Positions 32,394 through 43,611 of a DNA stretch of 64,000 nucleotides are shown piece after piece. Source of the DNA: Chlorops oryzae (taxonomy: Eukaryota > Arthropoda > Insecta > Diptera > Chloropidae); NCBI GenBank assembly GCA_020466095.1, contig CM035807.1:33671184-33735183 (forward strand), in the 5' to 3' direction. Both the position numbers and the translations under genes were made by a program. The notes below the pieces were generated by a model. That model ran no database searches. It was not told where the DNA came from and saw nothing but the letters and a program-made list of their open reading frames with translations. How positions within the stretch are numbered: the first letter of the stretch is position 1; each line of letters begins with the position of its first letter.

Positions 32394-35300
32394 CAGAATG
32401 CAAATTCATCTAATACACATGAAGCATCAATGACAATCCAACCCTCATCAGAAGTCCAACAGGGAAAAATGTCAACAACGTCGGTCGCCGTAAATGTGAC
32501 GTCACCAGCTCCATCTACAGTGGTATTGGCGACAGCAATGATTCTTATCAAGGATGCGTCCGGATCATACCATTCAATTAGAGCACTCCTTGACTCATGC
32601 TCACAAGCTAATATTATGAGTGAAAGTGTTTCGCGTGCCTTGAGGCTCAAACGAACGAAGACGAGCATAGACATCGTTGGAGTCGGATCAACAGCTGTCA
32701 AAATCGCCTATAAAACTGAAAGCTCTATTCGTTCGCGGCTGAACGATTTCAAAATGTCACTTGAGTTCTTAATTGTGCCCAAAATCACTGGATATCATCC
32801 GGATGAAACCATCGATCGTTGCGAGGTACCGCCAAAGATCGAGCTGGCGGATCCGGAATTTCAAATATCTCGGAGCATAGATGTACTATTGGGCACAGAA
32901 GCGTTTTTTGCAATGATTCAATCAGGCAAAGTAATAACTGAGAACAATCGTCCTATTTTACAGGAGACATCACTGGGTTGGGTAGTGACCGGCAAATGTA
33001 CACTTTCAAGGCCAGTGCGTCAACGCAACGCTTTCTGTTTAACCAAGAACGATCTGCAATCACTAACTAAAAATATCGAAATGTGGTGGAAAATCGAAGA
33101 TACTCAGTCGAAGCGAAAGCCAACCGTCGAACATGAACAATGCGAATATCATTTTAAAAATTCCGTAGTGATTGACGTCACCGGTAGAATTATGGTCGGT
33201 CTTCCGTTCAAATCAAGTCCAACGCTCCTCGGAAATTCTAAAGATGCAGCTTTACGTCGATTTCGGTCAATCGAACAAAAATTAGACAGCGACGCAACAC
33301 TTAAGAGCGATTACTGCAAATTTATGCACGAGTACGAGACATTGGGGCATATGACGCTGGTAGCTGAGCCAAATTTAGACGAAGCCCATTATTATATACC
33401 ACACCATTGCGTCCTTAAGCCAATCAGCGAATCAACAAAATTGCGCGTTGTTTTCGACGCGTCGTGTCGAACTGCCTCACAGTGGTCGCTTAACGACATC
33501 TTAATGGTCGGGCCGACCATACAACATGATCTTGCAGTAACTTTGCTGCGATTCCGGTATCATCAATATGGACTCATGGCGGATATAACGAAAATGTACC
33601 GCCAGGTTCTCATTCATCCCCAAGATAGAAAATTTCAATTGATCTTATGGCGACCCGACAAATCGCAGGACATCCGCACGTATATGTTAAATACCATAAC
33701 CTACGGTACCGCAGCCGCACCATTTTTGGCTATTCGAAGCTTACAATATGCTGCAGAATCTTGTCAACTACCATATGAGGTCGGAAAGGACGTTATAAAA
33801 AACGATTTTTATGTAGACGACATGGCAACCGGCGCTAATGATATTTCGAAACTTCTGACTATTTAAAAGGAGGTAACTGAAATCCTCGGAACGGTTAAAT
33901 TTCCTCTCTGCAAATGGTATTGCTCTCATCCGAAACTTAATACTAGTTCATCTCGAGAAATAGACTTCAGTAAAGACGTCACAAGCGCATAAGGAGTCAC
34001 GTGGCATCTGGACACCGACATTTTCTTATTCTCGTTCCGGCCTAAACTATGTGATAATCCTACAAAACGAAAGCTCCTATCACTCACTTCGACCCTATTT
34101 GATCCGCTTGGCTTAGTCAGTCCAACAATTATTCACGCAAGAATTCTCTTGCAGCACTTATGGAGAGACAAAATCGCCTGGGACACTCCTATTCCAAATG
34201 CTATGCGTAAAAAGTGGGATGATATCATTGATAGCCTTCGACAGCTACCAAATTTAAAGATTCCTCGTTCAGCATGTTTATCAAATACGATTGAGTTTCA
34301 AGTGCATGGGTTTAGTGATGCATCGCTAAAGGCCTATGGTTGCTGTCTTTTTGTACGCTGCACAGATGCACTTGGAACAGTAACGTCAAAACTGATGATG
34401 TCACGAGCTCGAGTTGCTCCGTTGAAAACACGTACCTTGCCGCGCTTGGAGCTGTGTGCAGCTCATTTGCTGGCCATAACGTGGAATCAAATTAAAACTA
34501 CTTTTCCATTCCAGATCAAAAACCGTTTCTTTTGGACTGACTCACAGCTCGCATTACACTGGATACGATCCGAATCTTCTACACTCACGATGTTCATCGG
34601 AAATCGGGTAGCCGACATTCAAGAAGTCACTGATACGCAAGAATGGCGACATATTCCTGGTGACCAAAATCCAGCAGATTTGCCATCGCGCGGTTGCACA
34701 GTGATGGAACTGCAAAGGTCCAATTGGTTCCATGGACCCCCATTTTCACTCCAAGCTGAAAAATGCTGGCCGCCGAACTTCCTTGGATATACTGATAGTG
34801 AAAAGGAATTTCACGAGGAGAGGCGCAAATCATCGTACGTCTGTTGTGAGGAACCAGTTCCTTATTTGCTTCAAAAAATTAACAGCATGAGCAGTTATAG
34901 CAAGGGCTTACGCACAATTGCGCGTATACTCCAATTTCTTCATAGATGTCCGTCAACTCATATCACCGCAGAGGAACTGCGAAAGTCTCTGTTTTGCGTT
35001 GTCGGCATCATTCAGCATCATCGATTTTCAAACGAAATTAAAGCATTGAAAACTAAAAAGCAGCTAGGAACGGCTTTAATATCGCTATCGCCATTTTTAG
35101 ACGACACAAAACCGTTCGAACTACTGCGTGTCGGTGGTCGACTTATCCACGCGAATATCCCAATCGAGGCCAAATTTCCTATATTACTTCAAAGAGACGA
35201 ACCATTTGTGAAGGTAATTGTGTGACACATTCATCAAACTAACTATCAAGCTGGCCCACGTGCTCTGGTCGCATTAATCCAACAACAATTTTGGATTATC

Positions 35301-36335
35301 AATTGCAAGGCATTAGCCACTAAAGTAGTACATGAGTGTGTTCATTGTACCAGATACCGACCCAAATTGGTCACCCAAATAATGGGAAATCTCCCAAAGG
35401 ATCGAGTAACAATATCCCGACCATTCTACACAACTGGCGTTGATTTTGCTGGACCGTTTCCAACGTATTTAAGAATTCGTGGTAAGGCACCATATAAAAC
35501 GTATGTGGCTGTTTTTGTATGCTTCGCAACGAAACCCGTTCATTTGGAATGTGTCACAGATCTATCGAGTGATGCGTTCATAGGTGCGTTGAAGCGTTTT
35601 ATCGGACGCCGTGGTCTCCCGTCCAAAATTTATTGCGATAACGCAACCAACTTTGTTGGTGCCGACACCAAGTTAAAGGAGCTACAGCAAAACTTCTTCA
35701 AAGTGCACAACATGCAGAAAATTTCAGCATACTGCGCTAACAGAACCATCGACTTCTCTTTCATTCCACCTCGCGCTCCACACTTCGGTGGATTTTGGGA
35801 GGCAGCAGTGAAAACCGCCAAATCACACCTCTTTCGGACTCTACCAAACGCCCGACTCACGTTCGAAGAACTTATGACCGCGCTCGTCGAAATTGAGGCC
35901 ATCATCAATTCTCGACCGTTGTGTGCACCGTCTTCAAATCCCAAAGATCTCGAGCCTCTTACGCCAAGCCATTTAATTCTTGGGTTTGGTATCCAAAGTA
36001 TACCAGAAGTAGCTTATACCAAATCAGAAATTTCGAACATTGAAAGATGGCAACGAATAGCCGTCATCAAAGCCCATTTTTGGAAGAGATGGCACATGGA
36101 ATATCTCGCGGAACTCCAGAATCGTCGTCGATGGCAAGTGCCAGCTGAGAATCCGAAGATCAACGACATGGTCATCATAAAGGATGAGAATTCACCGCCA
36201 ATGGCTTGGACTGTCGGCAGAATATCAAATGTGATCGTAGGATCAGACGGTCATGCAAGGGTAGTTGATGTGCGTACTCCAAAAACGACATTCCGGCGTC
36301 CAATCACAAAAATCGCGATTTTGCCAGTCAATTGA
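32394..36335 (+). pseudogene. BEL1 pol (PR-RT-RH-IN), same frame, three stops
   Basis: Protease region LLDSCSQANIM has Cys in place of the usual Gly after DS. RT includes KLRVVFDAS, ITKMYRQVLIHPQDRKFQL and an intact polymerase box, FYVDDMATG (about 33810-33835). RNase H has VHGFSDASLKAYG, LPRLELCAA and FWTDSQLALHW. Integrase has a zinc part (35226-35370), GVDFAGPF, YCDNATNFVGAD and PHFGGFWEAAVK, the expected D, D and E. In-frame stops lie at 33864, 33990 and 35223. No frameshift is needed from 31167 to 36335, so the element died by substitutions alone. Confidence 0.92.
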
Positions 36336-36362
36336 AACCAGGAATTTCAATGGGAGCCGGGA

Positions 36363-36785
36363 TGTTTAATCGGCATCATAATTTATAAGTATTGCACTTA
36401 AATTTCATATGTTAAATGTAACATCAAAAATGAATACCCTCTTTTGTCATTTATGCATCACACACTTATTCGTTTCTCATTCTTTGCAATATACTCGAAT
36501 TCCAATATTGTTCGCTGTTAATACGGTACATTTGCTAGTCAGGTTGTACATACGTTAATTATGCATTTATACATACATACTAACACGCTATTAAAGAATA
36601 AAAACTCACTTCTTGATTCGCCGTCAAGCAGTACGGTATAAGTGAAAGTGAATCTTTATTTTCATTAGAGAAATCTATCACACAAGTGATAGAATAACAA
36701 GCCTTGACGAACCCAAGGCAAAGGAGTACTTAATATCGACCAAGAGATTGGGTATTCCCAAACTGGCTATCTTCCAGTTTGTACA
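36363..36785 (+). repeat. BEL1 3' LTR
   Basis: Pairs with 30180-30602. An ORF on the minus strand that enters this LTR (36767-37078) is the CACTA gene running into it. Confidence 0.95.
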
Positions 36786-37965
36786 ACCATTTTCAAATAA
36801 GTTGAAGTTGGCACTTGGAACATCACGCCATCATTGAAATTTGCAATTTGTAAATAAATTGGCCGCAGAAATGAATTTATCTCGGGATCTGAAGCGCCAA
36901 ACCATAACCCAACTAGAAGCATGTTTTCCTTCATGATTCGTTTTTTATAAGGAAGTTCGTTTATTACCAGGTAAAATGGCCATTCACTGCATTTCGCTGA
37001 TTTAAATATTGGTAAACCATCAATGTACCACATAAAGGAAACATGGTAATCAAAAGAATTTGGATCAACTGGCCTCATTTATTGTTTGTACAAAATACCA
37101 TCATATATGTCTTCAATATAGTCACTGTGTTCTTTTATACGATGGTTTTTTATGACAAATCTTCGACAAATCCCAGTAGCATGAAAAGTGCTTGCAATTG
37201 GTTAGCTATTGGAATTTCGATAAAATAGAGGTTTTCAGATTGATCATGTGGGTTATTGCAGCCATTACATAAGGACCTTTTGGACGTCAGATCGCTTTTG
37301 CATTTTGAACAATAGAAGTGTTTCTTTAAAGGTATTTCAAAAAAGGTCTGCAAGAGCATTCTCACTTATATTGTACTTAGTAGCATATATAAATATAGAT
37401 AGCATGCTTTCTGATAGTTTAAGAGATGCATTCTCGTATATGAGAGGATCATCATCATCACCATTATTGTCAGCATCGCTATCGTCACCATCATACAAGG
37501 CATTTTCATAACAATCGTCATTGTCACTATAATTTTTGTTGTGAATTAATTCTTCATCATCATCAGAGGCTTCATAGTGTTGTTCATTTTCTTCTCTCTC
37601 TGAGTGTTCACGCAATTGTGCTCCTTGCTCATCTTCATATTCATTATTAGCCGTATCATTTCTGTTGTGAATTAAAACTTCATCATCATCGTCATCATCA
37701 GAGGTTTTATAGTGTTGTTCATTTTCTTCGCTCTCTGAGTGTTCACGCAATTGTGCTCCTGGCTCATCTTCATATTCGTTATTAGCCGTATCATTTCTGT
37801 TGTGAATTAATACTTCATCATCATCATCAGAGGTTTCATAGTGTTGTTCATTACCTGCGCTCTCTGAATGCTCATTATCAGCAGCTGAACTAATAGTTGG
37901 GTTACTTTGATAAATACGCTGCTGAACGTTATCAGTCGTGTAAGCCGCGAAAATATTGTCCTGTC
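36786..37965 (-). pseudogene. CACTA-type transposase, 5' part right of BEL1
   Basis: On the minus strand, an acceptor-like TTTTTAG precedes about 37965, and the frame then reads QDNIFAAY followed by an acidic, repeated region. After a shift in a T-run (about 37346) comes KKHFYCSKC..SLCNGC, a zinc motif, then LYFIEIPIANQLQALF. A second shift lies at about 37165 and a stop at about 37080. Next come RPVDPNSFDYHVSF, YIDGLPIFKSAKCSEWPFYL and LLVGLWFGASDPEINSFL. These match the N-terminal and DGLPLFKSS region of the animal CACTA/EnSpm-like transposases. The gene is cut at the BEL1 target site and resumes at 30179. Confidence 0.75.
37450..37885 (-). repeat. Coding tandem repeat, about 130-bp units, in the CACTA gene
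   Basis: Three units encode EHSES..NEQHY..SDDDD..LIHNRNDTANNEYEDE..GAQLR with small differences. They read as highly acidic 41-45 residue repeats. Length differences are whole codons (GAT/ATC runs), so the frame is kept. Confidence 0.8.
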
Positions 37966-38999
37966 TAAAAATATAAACAAAAAATATTTACAAATAAATT
38001 ACGTTTAAATAGTTCTAATGACACGTCTCAGAAATTATTATGACTTCTTTTAGACGAGTGTAGCGCGGGCTCCGCGAGCTCGCCCACAATTTCAACGAAA
38101 AAATATCGTTATATGTTTAACGTTGCAGTCAAATTCAGAAGTAAAAATTAAATGCAATAGTGTCCCAAGAAGAAATCTCAAGGTGATTATTTGGAAAGCA
38201 AAATTTGTGTGTGAAAATTGGGAATATGCCGTACGAAAAAATTTATTTTTCTTTCGTCTTTCGATTTGCTTATATGAGCAGAGTTGTGCTCATATACTCA
38301 TACGCAGTACAGTAACAAAGGGCATTTTTTGAGTTTTAAGTCACAAGAGTAACTTTTTCTGGGTAAATTTGTTCTCATTATTTCTTCGATACGGTTAACG
38401 AGGTATAGGTATGTCAAAAATCGAAAAAGTGAAAAAAATCGAATTTGAGTAAAAAAGTTACCAAAGCTGCCGTGTTCTTATAAATAGCTAATTATAAAAA
38501 ATAATGATGCAGAAGTTAAGGTCTTTTTCAAGAACTTTTAGCAAAAAAAATTCAAATCCGTCCCCCCAAAATGTATGTCGGACTGTGTTATTTTTCGGCA
38601 TTAAGTATATTTTTTACCATTGATATATGAATACTTTACAGCTTACATGAAGAACAATTTTAAAATAATGCTGACCGTGAGGGAATTCAGTAATATTATC
38701 AACCACAAAATCTATGCATTGAAAAAAAAACCAATTGACCAAACAGGAAAAAAAAGCAAGAGAAAAAGGAAAGCACTGAAAGGGTTGTAGAAAGTCGATT
38801 GAAAAAAGGGCCTTATTCTAAGAAAAGGATAAGCAAGTACACAAAACATCAAATAACGCACTATTACTGTTTTCGCTAGTACTAGAAGCTTAGGTGCTTG
38901 ATAGTATTTCAATATTATTGTTTTACTTATATTGGGTCTTGAATAAGAGTTACTCCAATTCAATTTGCGCGTTCGAGAGATTGAATTACTTGGAAGTTC
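37966..38999. other. Unassigned AT-rich DNA
   Basis: It probably includes the first intron or 5' region of the CACTA gene near 37966-38100. No further gene was recognised. Confidence 0.35.
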
Positions 39000-39442
39000 A
39001 AGTTCACTTAACACGGGTGGTGGTGAATTGAGCGTTTATTAGCAAATTGATTTAATTATTGAACATGAACGATATTTATACTTATTTATTGCTAACTTAA
39101 CATAATTGATTTGGAATAATAAAAATTGCGACATTTGCTTAATTGTGCAATTTATCAAAAATAAAAGTATAAAGCAAGTAACGCAATAGGTGCCAACGAA
39201 CGGAAATGAAATTATTGCTAGTTTGATTTGGGTAAAATCTGCGACATATGCTTAATTGCTGAATTTATCAAGAATAAAAACAGAAAGCAAGTAGCGCAAT
39301 AAGTGCCAACGGCCGGAGAAGTGTGCGGCCCTTGCATGCAGTGCTAAATTGCAGCACCGAAAGTTAGCTGAACTGCAAGTCTACATTTACGCTCTTTGAA
39401 ATGAGGTAAACGTTCGTTGGCACCAAGTGCTAGGACGTAGCA
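39000..39442 (-). repeat. 3' LTR of an env-bearing BEL remnant (left end approximate)
   Basis: A purine tract (minus-strand AAGGGAGGGAG) lies just right of 39442, and the LTR would begin TGCTACGTCC in element sense. Two copies of a segment of about 115 bp (GCGACAT.TGCTTAATTG..GCAAGTA.CGCAATA.GTGCCAACG) lie at about 39125-39345. An AATAAACG signal lies near 39035. The 5' LTR was not found. Confidence 0.55.
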
Positions 39443-39500
39443 TACTCCCTCCCTTGAATTGAAGATTCAAGATGAATGAGCGTTTCACATGATCAAATGG

Positions 39501-41261
39501 TTAATTGTTGTCTCTGGGCTGTAGCTTGTCAATGTTTATTATAAATCCTTGATTTCTTGGTGCTGGTGTCGGGAATTGCATGCTTCTTTTGCGCGTATAC
39601 AGCCATGCTGATCCAATGATAATAGCGATTATTACAATGCAGAGTGTGGCGATGTTCAAAGCATAGTGATGTACGTTGTGTGTGTGAAGCTGAGACAATG
39701 TTGAGTGTTGCAATGAGTTCCGTAAGTGTTCAATTTCGTCTAAACTGACCGAAAATTCTGTTCCGGAGTATGAGATTGTTGGCAAATTAAACGTGGAATA
39801 TGGGAGTGGGACTGAACTGAATCGAGCACGTGCTATATGGATCTCGCTGTTGTAAACATGGTCACTACGTATTATCAGCTGGTCGTGTTTTAGCACACAA
39901 TTGCTCTGAATTTGCAGTCTGCCCGATTGTTGTATGGTACAAGGTTCGATGGTGTCGTTGCAAATCAAATTGATAGGAGATGAGTCGCTTAGAGCATAGA
40001 TCCATTAAATGGAATTGTGCAATTGAAATCAGGTCATTTTGGAGTCGATTTTAGGCAACTGGCAGGCGTCACTCTTCTTGTTATGAAATATATCCATTTC
40101 ACATCGTCCAACGGACGCCTTCGCACGATAAATTGGATGACGTTGATAGCATGGGAACCTTTTGTTGTTGCCTTGATAACATTCTGCTTAACTTCTCTCA
40201 ATTGGGTATAATTGTTCTTTTTGTAGGCTGATTGCGACGAAACTAGATACTGGCTTAATTAAAACAAGCCTCGAATCTATCAGAACAGGGATTGGTGTGA
40301 GTTGAAATAATTCGAATGTATAAGGATTGATTAGCGGCAATTTTAGAGTCAATGCTATTGCAGTTTTAGTGATGAAAGATTTTATTTCGATAAGGTTACA
40401 ATATTCTAAGATGTTGTTATCTGGCAGAGGAAGGTGCAGGTCTGGTGGTAAGTGACCCTTTATTATTTTGAGTTCATCCTTCAGCTGTTCGGACGATAAC
40501 ATGGGATGAACCTTTCCATGATGGCCTGCAATGAGAGTGTCCACTATGGTTTGTTGTTGTGTTTGGTAGGTTTTGTAGGTTTTGCGTTAGCGTTAGAACC
40601 TCTATGGCCATAGCGATAGAATTTTCGTAAGCCATGTTGTCTTGGAGTTGATTGCTGATATTGTTGATTGCCGAGGTGAGCCTGTCCATGTGACCATTCA
40701 GATTGGAGAATTTTTGATATGATTCTTCTTGAGTTCGCTTCATTATGTTAAAGGTTGCATCCATAATTGACGGATGATTCTGAACTAGGGCGTTCAGTTC
40801 AGCTTCATTATCATAAATTTGTTCTAATTTAGCTGACATGTCCTTTTCATAGTCTGAATCCAGTAAGCCGAATAGGGAATTCGCTACATTGCCAATGACG
40901 TTGAAGGCTCCCCTTTTTTGTCGCAATTTTTTTTTGCTGATATTAAGGTATTTTCGAGCTCCAAATCTCCTTGCCACTGGTCAAATATTGAAAAATATTG
41001 ATCCGCCCACATATTTGATGGTTTTTTGATTCGTCGCATAGATACTCTAGACTCCTCGCAGCGTTTTTTATTGAGGTCCATGTATGCCAAGGAGTTAAGT
41101 TGTAGTAAACTATGATCTTCCAGTTGCTTGAAACGATGTTGGTTGTTCCGATGCTCTCGAAATAAATGCCTAGTATGTAAGGGACCGTTTTCCCAGCCGG
41201 GGTATTTACTCAGTCGAGTTACTAGGGAACCTTCCTCACAAAAATTTATAGAGGAACGCAA
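39501..41261 (-). pseudogene. Env remnant of a BEL/Pao element
   Basis: Retrotransposon envelope-like protein in several frames (41261-40884, 40977-40474, 40544-40188, 39968-39501). The second segment has a basic RQKR site followed by a glycine/alanine-rich stretch (GAFNVIGNVANSLFGLLD), the pattern of a cleavage site plus fusion region. The last segment has a membrane helix (IATLCIVIIAIIIGSAWLY) and a short tail with PTPAPRNQG. The tail and middle resemble the env of the BEL element at 44035-52874, so the same clade is likely. Gag and pol are missing and at least three shifts occur. Confidence 0.78.
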
Positions 41262-41299
41262 GGGGATTAATCGTTATAAAGGTGTTATTTATTTGGAAA

Positions 41300-42371
41300 T
41301 ATGTTCCGTCTTTTAAGGGGAACGCCTAAGGATAACTTCTGAATAACCTACTCTTAAATGCGTACGTACAGCTACCCGTTTGTGTAAGACCATCGTGAAA
41401 CCCCGCCACCTCGCAGTCGGAGTCTTCGAGGAATGTCCGCTATCCGCGTAGTTGCGACGCTTCTGATCCCAAACTACCGCAACACTTCGCTACTCGAATT
41501 TTCCTTTCAGCGTAACCCTCCGCGTGGCAAATCGAACACGTGGGTCCGGCGAGAACTCACCGTAAACCACTTAGCATGATTTCCAGTAATTTGTTCCTTT
41601 ACTTCCGCAAAACTACCGCGTGGCAAACCGGGCACGAGGATACAGCGAGAGCTCACTGTAAACCACCGAGCACAATTTCCGGGAATTTATTCACTGACTT
41701 CCGCAAAACGACCGCGTGGCAAACCGAGCACGAGGGTACAGCGAGAGCTCACCGTAAACCACCGAGCATGATTTCCGGGAATTTATTCACTGACTTCCGC
41801 AAAACGACTGCGTGGCAAACCGAGCACGAGGATCCGCAACGTATTTCGTTGGAATCGAGTGCAACGAATCTTCACTTGTCCTAGTCTTCACTATTTTCCC
41901 CAAAACTAACTTTCACCGTTTGAATCTAGTCACTCCAATATTCGTATGGCGTCGTCAAGTTCTTTTTTTCTTTCCGCTTGAATTCTCCTTAGGTGATGGC
42001 TTGTCGGCGGCTGGATCAGTAGTGACGCTCGTTTTCCAATTCGAAACGACGCTAAGCTCTTTTCCCCAAACTTCGATGCTATCGATATATCGATAACTCC
42101 TCATAACGGTGGCGTCCTTTCCCACTTATAACTAACAACTTATAACCTGGCCTTAAACTACTATCTGGCGGGATTGACATGCTTATAATCTATCCTTAAT
42201 ACTACTATTTGATTGGCTCTTTTTATACTATTACATTACGTATCCGGGTACTAGGCTTAAAACTAATATTTGGATTTTGCTTTTAATGACCGATGTGCGT
42301 ATGAAAATGAAAACGAAAATAATAATATAAGAAAATAAAAATGACTTTAACTAAAACGTGGCTGTCCTACA
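41300..42371 (-). repeat. Probable 3' LTR of a second Gypsy element (left end approximate)
   Basis: In element sense the sequence after the accessory ORF ends in a purine-rich stretch (AGTAGAGTAGGTGGAG), then TGTAGGACAGCCACG begins the likely LTR at 42371. A TATAAAA lies at 42221-42227 (minus sense) about 150 bases in. The LTR seems long, about 1 kb, and contains the tandem array at 41523-41830. The other LTR is not present, so the left limit is only estimated. Confidence 0.5.
41523..41830 (-). repeat. Tandem array, about 93-98 bp units
   Basis: The phrase CGTGGCAAA.CG.GCACG with GAGAGCTCACCGTAAACCACCGAGCA recurs at 41523, 41619, 41712 and 41810. Three full units and a partial one are present. 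It lies in the presumed LTR of the second Gypsy element. Confidence 0.85.
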
Positions 42372-42396
42372 GCTTGACTCCACCTACTCTACTTAA

Positions 42397-43251
42397 TTAT
42401 AACTCTGGGTGAGGTTCCTCACACCCCCTTCCCACTTCAGAGCGAGTGTATCTCACTCGCCCGCCTGCCAGCACTCTCATACGATACCGTTGATCTTCGC
42501 ATATCCGGGAAGCCCGAGGTCGTGGGAGGCTTGGCTTCTCGTGGTATTTCTGGAGGGTGGCCGCAAAAATTATCCGGACTGGGCCGGGCACATCGGAAGC
42601 GTCGACCTCGGTTGTTTTTCCGACTTTAGCTGCCACGTGGTGGGGTTGTTCCTCTGCTACGCCCAGCCCCTCGTCGTCGTCGGGCCAGAGCTGAAGTACG
42701 TCCGCGTCCTCGGCCTCCGGTCCGGGGTCCGCCAGTCGCCTCGGGGATTCTTCCGCTGATTTTTCCGGAGCAGCCACCGCCGCGTCGCCCTCGCTTTCCA
42801 CCGAGTGGATACTCAGCCGACGTCCCCCTGCCCTCTCGACCCAGTGACGTGGGGTCGTCGGTTCCCATTGCCGGTCGCGGATCTCGTAGCGACCTTCGTC
42901 CGCGCTGTCACTGCTTATTGTAATGGCGGAGGGAGAGTCCGAACCAGATCCCTCCCCGTCGTCGTCGGTCCAGTCAATTTCGGTAGGAGTCCTAGTGCTC
43001 GTGGATCCCCTTTCCGACCACTCCGGTCCGGACCTAGGTTCGTCTTCGACGACAATCCGCCTTAGCCGGATCGGCGACACCGACTCGTGCTTTGGCCAGC
43101 TGGTGGGGTCAGGCGCGGCCATCTCCCCATCTTCGTCGTCGTCTTCGATGGGCACGATCCGTTCAGCGCGGGCTGGGCTCTGGTCCCGACGCCTCTTCGT
43201 CGCATTTCCAGGCCATTCGGGGTCTATTCTTCGGGTCCGGGCACTCCCCAT
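42397..43251 (-). CDS. GC-rich accessory ORF of Gypsy element 2, function unknown
   Basis: An open frame of 284 codons from the ATG at 43249-43251 (MGSARTRR), downstream of the integrase on the same strand. The product is hydrophilic and rich in Asp/Glu, Ser, Pro and Arg. A basic patch near the start (KRRRDQSP) could be a nuclear signal. Acidic clusters follow (EDDDEDGE, DWTDDDGEGSGSD) and there is a Ser-Asp run, ITISSDSADEG. No signal peptide, membrane helix or cysteine pattern is visible, so it does not look like an env. Base composition is markedly GC-rich compared with the surrounding AT-rich DNA. An acceptor-like CTCGTTTCAG lies about 45 bases upstream, so expression from a spliced message is possible. 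I recognise no family. Confidence 0.6.
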   Translation of the reverse strand: MGSARTRRIDPEWPGNATKRRRDQSPARAERIVPIEDDDEDGEMAAPDPTSWPKHESVSPIRLRRIVVEDEPRSGPEWSERGSTSTRTPTEIDWTDDDGEGSGSDSPSAITISSDSADEGRYEIRDRQWEPTTPRHWVERAGGRRLSIHSVESEGDAAVAAPEKSAEESPRRLADPGPEAEDADVLQLWPDDDEGLGVAEEQPHHVAAKVGKTTEVDASDVPGPVRIIFAATLQKYHEKPSLPRPRASRICEDQRYRMRVLAGGRVRYTRSEVGRGCEEPHPEL

Positions 43252-43324
43252 GTTTGGTCGCGACACCCGTTCTCGATTCCCGTGTAAGCTTTCTGAAACG
43301 AGATGCCCAAACAGTATGCATTAG

Positions 43325-43450
43325 TTTTTTTTTTTTCTCTGGCCCGACGTAGGATTTCATCGGCCATCCCTAGTCTACCTTACTATTGTAAATTTTTTTT
43401 TTCTAACCCGACGTAGGGTTCCATCGGTAATCCCTAGACTACTTTACTAC
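43325..43450 (-). repeat. Two-copy repeat, about 60 bp, upstream of the accessory ORF
   Basis: Two tandem copies of CCCGACGTAGG.TT.CATCGG..ATCCCTAG.CTAC.TTACTA, each with a homopolymer T-run. They lie between integrase and accessory ORF. Confidence 0.75.
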
Positions 43451-43611
43451 TATAGACATGATGCTACGACTACACACTCAAGGATACTTCCCAACGCTCA
43501 AGCTTCCAATTCCGCTGCTGATTCGGATTTTGACGGATCCTCGTGCTCCTGGAATGGCTTCAAATCGCCTAGGTGAGCCCTTCTTGTCTGTCGCCGGCCC
43601 TCGCCGTGGAG

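Larger units (their letters stand above)
30180..36785 (+). mobile_element. BEL/Pao LTR retrotransposon 1 (BEL1), 6,606 bp
   Basis: Two 423-bp LTRs (30180-30602 and 36363-36785) start TGTTTAATCGG and end TGTACA. They differ at about nine positions (roughly 2%). A 5-bp duplication, ACCAT, lies at 30175-30179 and 36786-36790. A primer-binding-site candidate (TGGCGATCGTGACAGG) starts two bases after the 5' LTR. A purine tract (GGGAGCCGGGA) precedes the 3' LTR. Gag, protease, RT, RNase H and integrase lie in one frame, as is usual for BEL/Pao. No env is seen. The insertion broke a CACTA transposase gene. Confidence 0.95.

Noticed and set aside
42409..43352. Plus-strand ORFs opposite the accessory ORF
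   Set aside because: They are shadows that stay open because of high GC and codon bias of the minus-strand ORF.
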